From Fictibacillus nanhaiensis (GTDB lineage: Bacteria; Bacillota; Bacilli; Bacillales; Fictibacillaceae): DNA of 64,000 bases. A program made the position numbers and the translations under genes. The notes beneath the pieces were generated by a model. The model searched no databases. It had not been told where the DNA came from and worked only from the letters and a program-made list of their open reading frames with translations. This document shows, one piece after another, positions 58,915 through 64,000 of the stretch. The stretch lies in assembly GCA_017052515.1 (NCBI GenBank), contig JAFHKR010000039.1:186001-250000 (forward strand), given 5' to 3'. Position 1 is the first letter of the stretch. Each line of letters begins with the position of its first letter.

Positions 58915-59187
58915 ATGGGAGCAGAGTCAGTTGTATTATTGCCAAAAAGATTGTCGATCGGACAGATCAATGAATTTGTCAATGCTGCTGGTTCTTTTGA
59001 AAGTGAGATTCTTTTCTTTTATCAAGGCATACAGATTAATGCGAAAGGCTTGCTCTCTGTTAATCTATTTTTTTTGTCGCATTATTCTAAAAATCTGGAT
59101 GAACCGATCACCCTTAGAGTGGAAGGGTCTGACGCACAAGTTGCGCTTAAAGATTTGTCACACATGCTATCAAGTTTTTACGAGTAG
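58915..59187 (+). CDS. Degenerate HPr-like protein in the kdp operon
   Basis: The 90-residue protein has the HPr fold pattern. RLSIGQINEFVNAAGSF aligns with the GIHARPATVLVQTASKY helix, ILFFYQGIQINAKGLLSVNLF with [21 protein letters not shown], and ITLRVEGSDAQVALKDLSHML with the final strand-helix. Ser replaces the phosphorylated His 15 and Gly replaces Arg 17. Gly also takes the place of regulatory Ser 46. So it cannot carry phosphate like HPr or Crh at those sites and probably acts as a binding protein. AGGGG precedes the ATG. Lying among kdp genes suggests control of the potassium pump. Confidence 0.65.
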   Translation: MGAESVVLLPKRLSIGQINEFVNAAGSFESEILFFYQGIQINAKGLLSVNLFFLSHYSKNLDEPITLRVEGSDAQVALKDLSHMLSSFYE

Positions 59188-59216
59188 TTTACTAGTTAGT
59201 TTAGGAGGAAATTGCA

Positions 59217-59321
59217 TTGTTAGATCTATATATGGTTTTAACTCTAATCGTTTCATTTTTGGTGTATTTTAACTTTATTTACTGGTGTGATCGAGTTGTT
59301 GGAGGAGAGACGAAAAAATGA
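59217..59321 (+). CDS. 34-aa single-span membrane peptide upstream of kdpF
   Basis: A TTG start with AGGAGG eight bases upstream opens a peptide with one membrane helix (about residues 4-23, LYMVLTLIVSFLVYFNFIYW) and a short polar tail (CDRVVGGETKK). Its stop overlaps the kdpF start (ATGA), so the two are translationally coupled. It may be a second small Kdp subunit, but no family is recognised. Confidence 0.6.
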   Translation: MLDLYMVLTLIVSFLVYFNFIYWCDRVVGGETKK

Positions 59322-59395
59322 TAATAACGATGGTTGCAACAGGTGGCGTGTTTTTGTACTTAGTATACGCATTGATTAATCCTGAAAAATTTTAA
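59318..59395 (+). CDS. kdpF: Potassium-transporting ATPase subunit KdpF
   Basis: The 25-residue peptide MIITMVATGGVFLYLVYALI then NPEKF matches the KdpF pattern (one helix ending YLVYALI, then a short tail). KdpF is a lipid-like stabiliser of the KdpABC complex. It is below the usual ORF-length cut-off. GGAGGAGAG precedes its ATG inside the end of the previous gene, and kdpA starts 50 bases downstream. Confidence 0.88.
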   Translation: MIITMVATGGVFLYLVYALINPEKF

Positions 59396-59444
59396 CGTTA
59401 ATGTTTAACATACACTTAAAGGTTCATATAGGAGGAACAAAGTA

Positions 59445-61124
59445 ATGGGCGTTTTACAAATGGCAATCGTGATTCTTTTATTGCTTCTGATCGTTAAACC
59501 ACTAGGAAGCTATATCTATCACGTATTTTCCAACAAATCTAACAAAACAGATAAAGTGTTTGCTGGAATTGAAAAGATCATTTATTCCATATCTGGAATA
59601 AAAGAAAGACCAGGCATGACATGGAAAAAGTATACGATGTCATTATTATTAACGAACATTGTTCTGGTCGCAGTCGGTTATGTCATTTTAAGACTTCAAA
59701 AGTGGCTTCCGTTAAACCCTAGCCAGATTGACAACATGGAATCGACATTATCCTTTAATACGATTGTCAGTTTTATGACGAATACAAACCTACAACACTA
59801 CAGTGGAGAAACAGGACTCTCATACTTTTCTCAAATGTCGGTCATCATGATGATGATGTTTACATCTGCCGTGACAGGAATCATTGTAGCAATTGCATTT
59901 ATTCGTGGTATTACAAGCAAAGGTGCAACGATTGGTAACTTCTTTGAAGACTTTATAAAAGGCCATACTCGGCTACTTATTCCAATGGCTGTTGTCGTCA
60001 CCCTCGTCTTAGTTGGATTAAAAGTTCCACAAACGTTAGATGGTACGATTCAGATTACAACGTTAGAAGGAGAGAAGCAGGAAATCGCAACAGGGCCAGT
60101 CGCTTCACTCGTTTCTATTAAACACTTAGGTACGAACGGTGGGGGGTTCTTCGGAGTGAACTCAGCACATCCTTTTGAGAATCCTAGTCCGTTAACTAAT
60201 GTGATCGAAATACTTTCAATGTGGTGTATACCTGCTGCATTAACATACACGTATGGACGTTTTGCTAAAAATCAAAAACAAGGCTGGGTTATTTTCGGTG
60301 CAATGGCCATTCTCTTTATTGCGTTCTTATCTTTAATCTATATTTCCGAAAGTAACGGAAATCCAGCAATGAATGCTATCGGTCTTAGTTCAGAACAAGG
60401 AAGCATGGAAGGAAAAGAAGTTCGTTTTGGAACGGCTCAATCTGCACTGTTTAGCACAGTAACGACAGCTGCTACAACAGGAACGGTCAATAACATGCAT
60501 GATACCTTGACTCCGCTTGGTGGAATTACACCATTATCACTTATGATGTTAAATACAGTGTTTGGCGGAGATGGAGTAGGTTTAGTGAACATGCTCATGT
60601 ATGCGATCATCGGAGTGTTCATCTGCGGTCTGATGGTTGGTCGTACACCAGAATTTTTAGGCCGTAAAATAGAGCCAAGAGAAATGAAACTTATAACGAT
60701 AGCACTTCTTGCACACCCGTTGATTATATTGGGTCCGACTGCCTTAGCTTTTATGACAGAGCTTGGAAAAGGGGCGATAAGCAACCCGGGATTCCATGGT
60801 ATTTCACAAGTTCTCTATGAGTATACTTCTGCTGCAGCAAATAACGGCTCAGGCTTTGAGGGTCTTGGAGACAATACGCCTTTTTGGAATATCTCAACTG
60901 GACTTGTCATGCTGCTTGGGAGGTACGTTTCCATCATCGCTTTGCTCGCTGTAGCAGGGTCTCTAGTAAAAAAACAACCTGTTCCTGAAACGATTGGTAC
61001 GTTTAGAACAGACAACATCCTTTTTGTAGGTATTCTTGTTGGGGCAGTGCTTATTATTGGTGCGTTAACCTTCTTACCTGTAATGGCGCTTGGACCAATA
61101 GCTGAATACTTGTCGATCCGTTAA
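59445..61124 (+). CDS. kdpA: Potassium-transporting ATPase subunit A
   Basis: The 559-residue membrane protein binds and conducts potassium. Its four selectivity-filter loops are visible: TNTNLQHYSGETG (about 112), SIKHLGTNGGGFFGVNSAHP (about 225-244), TTAATTGTVNNMHD (about 345) and SAAANNGSGFEGL (about 465). About 10 membrane helices are present. AGGAGG precedes the ATG. It works with KdpB (ATPase), KdpC and KdpF for high-affinity uptake at low potassium. Confidence 0.97.
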   Translation: MGVLQMAIVILLLLLIVKPLGSYIYHVFSNKSNKTDKVFAGIEKIIYSISGIKERPGMTWKKYTMSLLLTNIVLVAVGYVILRLQKWLPLNPSQIDNMESTLSFNTIVSFMTNTNLQHYSGETGLSYFSQMSVIMMMMFTSAVTGIIVAIAFIRGITSKGATIGNFFEDFIKGHTRLLIPMAVVVTLVLVGLKVPQTLDGTIQITTLEGEKQEIATGPVASLVSIKHLGTNGGGFFGVNSAHPFENPSPLTNVIEILSMWCIPAALTYTYGRFAKNQKQGWVIFGAMAILFIAFLSLIYISESNGNPAMNAIGLSSEQGSMEGKEVRFGTAQSALFSTVTTAATTGTVNNMHDTLTPLGGITPLSLMMLNTVFGGDGVGLVNMLMYAIIGVFICGLMVGRTPEFLGRKIEPREMKLITIALLAHPLIILGPTALAFMTELGKGAISNPGFHGISQVLYEYTSAAANNGSGFEGLGDNTPFWNISTGLVMLLGRYVSIIALLAVAGSLVKKQPVPETIGTFRTDNILFVGILVGAVLIIGALTFLPVMALGPIAEYLSIR

Positions 61125-61145
61125 TTTAGAGAGGTGCAGATAAAA

Positions 61146-63173
61146 ATGAATCAATCCAAACAGAGTGTTCGTTCTGGCCTCATCAGCCGAGCGATGGTGG
61201 AAAGTATAGTGAAGTTAAATCCAATAACGATGATGAAAAATCCGGTTATGTTCGTAGTAGAGATCGGAACATTCCTTGTCTTGCTCATGATGATCATGCC
61301 TAAGCAGTTTGATGCTGAAGGTAGATTTGGTTATAACTTATCGGTTTTCTTAATCCTTTTATTCACCATTCTATTTGCAAACTTTGCAGAAGCCTTAGCA
61401 GAAGGTAGAGGAAAAGCGCAAGCCGATAGTTTAAAGAAAACGAAAAAAGGCACGATCGCAAAAAAAGTGGTTAAATCAGGAACGATCAAAGAAGTATCTT
61501 CAGAAGATCTTCGTAAAGGAGATATTGTTTTAATCGAGACAGGTGACATGGTTCCGGGTGACGGTGAGATTATCGAAGGGCTTGCGTCCATTGATGAATC
61601 TGCTATCACAGGAGAATCAGCACCAGTCATTAAAGAAGCAGGAGGAGATTTTAGTTCTGTAACAGGCGGCACAAAAGTGGTCAGTGACTTTATTAAAGTT
61701 AGGATTACAGCAGATCCAGGTGAGTCATTCTTAGATAAGATGATCTCCTTAGTAGAAGGAGCTAAACGTCAAAAGACACCGAACGAGATCGCACTTAACA
61801 TTTTGCTTGTAACGTTGACGATCATCTTCTTGTTAGTAGTCGTAACGATTGTTCCAATAGCTGATTATGTAGGAGTAAATCTAGAAGTTTCAACACTAAT
61901 AGCTCTACTCGTCTGTCTCATTCCAACAACGATTGGTGCGTTATTATCAGCGATTGGAATCGCTGGTATGGACCGTGTAACACGCTTTAACGTATTAGCG
62001 ATGTCAGGAAAAGCAGTTGAAGCAGCAGGTGATATTAATACCATCATCCTAGATAAGACAGGGACGATTACATTTGGTAACCGTCTAGCTGCAGAATTTA
62101 TTCCGGTAGGATGGTCTTCAAAGAAAGAGTTAACTGAAATGGCAGTGGTAACATCCTTATTTGATGAAACACCGGAAGGAAGATCAGTAGTAGAGTTGGC
62201 AAGGAAACAAGGGTTTACTTCGGATACCTCGAAGTATGAATCAGGCGACATTGTACCTTTTACAGCAGAAGAACGTATGAGTGGAATTAATTTGAATGGT
62301 TTTCATTATCGAAAGGGTGCTGTTGACTCCATCATTAAGTTTGTAGAGAAGCAAGCAGGAGAGATTCCAGAAGATCTGAAAAAGAAAAGTGATGAGATAG
62401 CGAAAAAAGGTGGCACTCCGCTTGCTGTTTGTATGAATGATAGAATCTATGGATTGATCTATTTAAAAGATACCGTTAAGCCGGGAATGCGTGAACGTTT
62501 TGATGAACTAAGAAAAATGGGGATCAAAACAATCATGTGTACAGGAGATAACCCCTTAACTGCTGCAACCATCGCAAAAGAAGCAGGGGTGGATGACTTT
62601 ATTGCCGAATCAAAACCTGAAGATAAGATACGTGTGATCCGTGAAGAGCAGGAAAAAGGAAAACTAGTTGCTATGACAGGAGATGGAACGAACGACGCCC
62701 CAGCACTTGCTCAAGCAGATGTTGGACTCGCGATGAACTCGGGAACAATAGCAGCTAAGGAAGCGGCAAACATGGTTGATCTTGATTCAGACCCAACGAA
62801 AATCATTGAAGTGGTAGCGATTGGCAAACAGTTGCTCATGACTAGAGGATCTCTGACCACTTTTAGTATCGCGAATGATATTGCGAAGTATTTCGCCATT
62901 ATACCTGCCATGTTTACAGCTGCTATACCAGAGATGCAGGCTCTCAATATTATGGGGTTACATTCTCCAACGAGTGCCATTATTTCAGCACTGATCTTTA
63001 ACGCGATCATCATACCGCTCTTGATTCCACTTGCCATGAAGGGCGTTAAATACGTGCCGATGAGTGCAAACAAATTGTTGTATAAAAACATTGTTATCTA
63101 TGGAGTGGGAGGAATTGTAGTCCCGTTTATAGGGATTAAGCTGATCGACATGATTGTAAAAGTATTCATGTAA
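61146..63173 (+). CDS. kdpB: Potassium-transporting ATPase subunit B (P-type ATPase)
   Basis: The 675-residue protein is a type IA P-type ATPase. It has TGES in [16 protein letters not shown], the phosphorylation motif [15 protein letters not shown] (Asp about residue 303), the Mg-site [20 protein letters not shown], and about seven membrane helices. ATP hydrolysis here powers potassium uptake through KdpA. ATG 61146 is preferred, with AGAGGTG upstream; a GTG at 61134 would add four residues. Confidence 0.97.
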   Translation: MNQSKQSVRSGLISRAMVESIVKLNPITMMKNPVMFVVEIGTFLVLLMMIMPKQFDAEGRFGYNLSVFLILLFTILFANFAEALAEGRGKAQADSLKKTKKGTIAKKVVKSGTIKEVSSEDLRKGDIVLIETGDMVPGDGEIIEGLASIDESAITGESAPVIKEAGGDFSSVTGGTKVVSDFIKVRITADPGESFLDKMISLVEGAKRQKTPNEIALNILLVTLTIIFLLVVVTIVPIADYVGVNLEVSTLIALLVCLIPTTIGALLSAIGIAGMDRVTRFNVLAMSGKAVEAAGDINTIILDKTGTITFGNRLAAEFIPVGWSSKKELTEMAVVTSLFDETPEGRSVVELARKQGFTSDTSKYESGDIVPFTAEERMSGINLNGFHYRKGAVDSIIKFVEKQAGEIPEDLKKKSDEIAKKGGTPLAVCMNDRIYGLIYLKDTVKPGMRERFDELRKMGIKTIMCTGDNPLTAATIAKEAGVDDFIAESKPEDKIRVIREEQEKGKLVAMTGDGTNDAPALAQADVGLAMNSGTIAAKEAANMVDLDSDPTKIIEVVAIGKQLLMTRGSLTTFSIANDIAKYFAIIPAMFTAAIPEMQALNIMGLHSPTSAIISALIFNAIIIPLLIPLAMKGVKYVPMSANKLLYKNIVIYGVGGIVVPFIGIKLIDMIVKVFM

Positions 63174-63190
63174 CAATGAACGGGAGGATT

Positions 63191-63757
63191 ATGAGTGTGT
63201 TTAAAATAATTAGATTGTCACTATTATTGATCGTACTATGCGGTATCGTCTACCCGGTTGCTATGACAGGGCTAGCACACACGATCTTTCCGTCACAAGC
63301 AGATGGAAGTCTTGTGAAAAATAGCGATGGGAAGGTTGTTGGTTCAGAATTAATCGGTCAAAACTATAAGAGTCCACAATATTTCCAAGGTCGAGTTTCT
63401 TCTATAGAAAATAACGGAGCTGCTACAGGATCAAATAATTATGCTCCGTCTAATGAGGATATGCTGAAAAGAACAGAGGAATCTATTAAGGCATTGCAAA
63501 AAGAAAATCCAGAACTAGATAAAAAAGATATTCCATTAGACCTAATCACAAATTCAGGTTCAGGTCTTGATCCTCACATTTCTGTTCAAGCTGCTGAGTT
63601 TCAAGCAGAGCGTGTGAGTGAGGAAACTGGTATTAAAAAAGAAGAATTGCTAGCCATGATTAAAGATTCAACAACAAATAGAAGTTTAGGGATCTTCGGT
63701 GAACCGCATATAAACGTCTTGGAATTAAATATGAAAGTTCAAGATGTAATGGAATAG
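63191..63757 (+). CDS. kdpC: Potassium-transporting ATPase subunit C
   Basis: The roughly 188-residue protein has one N-terminal helix (about 8-24) and an external domain with VGSELIGQNYKSPQYFQGRVS, SNNYAPSNEDMLKR, DLITNSGSGLDPHISVQAAEFQ and a final GEPHINVLELN, all typical of KdpC. It stabilises ATP binding of the complex. The start is uncertain: GGGAGG lies 3 bases from ATG 63191 and 9 bases from GTG 63197, while an ATG at 63176 has no site. Confidence 0.95.
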   Translation: MSVFKIIRLSLLLIVLCGIVYPVAMTGLAHTIFPSQADGSLVKNSDGKVVGSELIGQNYKSPQYFQGRVSSIENNGAATGSNNYAPSNEDMLKRTEESIKALQKENPELDKKDIPLDLITNSGSGLDPHISVQAAEFQAERVSEETGIKKEELLAMIKDSTTNRSLGIFGEPHINVLELNMKVQDVME

Positions 63758-63765
63758 GTTGATAA

Positions 63766-63790
63766 ACCTCGGTCTATAGAAGGCCGAGGT
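63766..63790 (+). promoter_or_regulatory. Hairpin between kdpC and kdpD
   Basis: ACCTCGG and CCGAGGT form a 7-bp stem with an 11-base loop. No T run follows, so it may modulate kdpD expression or mRNA stability rather than end transcription. Confidence 0.4.
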
Positions 63791-63817
63791 ATTTACTCAT
63801 GTAAGGGGGTATAAAGA

Positions 63818-64000
63818 TTGTTTCCAGAATATAAACGAAAAACACCTGAAGAGATTTTACGAGAATTAGAGCAATTAAAAAGAGGTAAATTAAAAGTCTA
63901 CATTGGTTCTGCTCCCGGAGTCGGGAAGACGTATCGGTTGCTTCAAGAAGCTCATGAACTGAAAGCGGAGGGGATTGATGTACTCGTTGGACTTGTTGAA
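63818..64000 (+). CDS. kdpD: KdpD potassium sensor protein (3' end outside window)
   Basis: The first 61 codons are visible. A TTG start with AAGGGGG about eight bases upstream is followed by KTPEEILRELEQLKRGKLKV and the Walker A motif YIGSAPGVGKTYRLL, the mark of the KdpD N-terminal domain. In some Bacillus species KdpD lacks the histidine-kinase part, and whether that holds here lies beyond the window edge. The gene is 60 bases behind kdpC, in the same operon. Confidence 0.9.
   Translation, partial: MFPEYKRKTPEEILRELEQLKRGKLKVYIGSAPGVGKTYRLLQEAHELKAEGIDVLVGLVE

Noticed and set aside
1..64000. CRISPR array, transposon, tRNA or rRNA genes
   Set aside because: I looked for direct-repeat/spacer patterns, transposase motifs and cloverleaf or rRNA signatures and saw none. 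Very diverged elements could be missed by eye.

Overview
The window looks like chromosomal DNA from a low-GC, spore-forming, naturally competent Firmicute of the family Bacillaceae. The evidence is strong AGGAGG-type ribosome binding sites, frequent TTG/GTG starts, a ComK regulator, ECF sigma/anti-sigma pairs, an LtaS-type lipoteichoic acid synthase, an OhrA/OhrR pair, c-di-AMP (ydaO/yuaA) riboswitches and a kdp operon. A genus such as Fictibacillus or a close relative of Bacillus is plausible, but this is inference. I see no rRNA, tRNA, CRISPR array, transposase or prophage.

Layout. 1-5.8 kb: ECF sigma/anti-sigma pair, nucleotidyltransferase, DUF418 protein, DUF2975/Xre pair, Dph6-like ATPase and a GNAT. 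5.8-12.5 kb: MEDS protein, MDR oxidoreductase, ArsR/MFS pair, GNAT, luciferase-like oxidoreductase, and a FusB-type EF-G-binding protein behind a leader peptide and RNA attenuator. 12.7-19.6 kb: TetR/drug efflux pair, a 21-bp periodic repeat, aldehyde dehydrogenase, diguanylate cyclase, DinB protein. 19.6-28.7 kb: gene remnants, a second leader-peptide/hairpin element, lipoprotein, MCP, SelO, LtaS, a broken DUF1796 gene and a spore-surface candidate. 28.8-37.5 kb: second ECF sigma/anti-sigma pair, pheA, Nudix, nucleosidase, a FrnE-type DsbA gene with an in-frame TGA at its first active-site Cys codon (candidate selenoprotein), and a two-component system with an 11-bp direct-repeat site in front of the next gene. 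37.6-43.7 kb: Gfo/Idh oxidoreductase, MerR/CPBP protease pair, lipoproteins, GNAT, VOC. 43.7-53.1 kb: cyanophycin synthetase/cyanophycinase, comK, and a sigma-54 regulon (enhancer-binding protein, class III aminotransferase, Na+ symporter). 53.3-57.5 kb: Ohr/OhrR, NrnB-like exonuclease, MFS. 57.5-64 kb: two tandem c-di-AMP riboswitches and a terminator ahead of a kdp operon that starts with three unusual small genes, one a degenerate HPr-like protein, followed by kdpF-A-B-C and the start of kdpD.

How the genes work together. Most are independent one- to three-gene units divided by clear hairpin terminators. Regulator/target pairs with a visible control site are: ECF sigma factors with AAC/CGTC-type promoters; TetR with an inverted repeat before the efflux gene; MerR with a 19-bp-spacer promoter before the CPBP protease; the sigma-54 activator with a textbook -24/-12 promoter; OhrR with a duplicated 20-bp element; and c-di-AMP riboswitches controlling the potassium pump.

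The most interesting items are the candidate selenocysteine DsbA (34146-34850), the EF-G-binding protein attenuator (12490-12718), the HPr-like and alpha/beta accessory proteins of the kdp operon (58268-59321), and the 21-bp periodic array (15448-15576).
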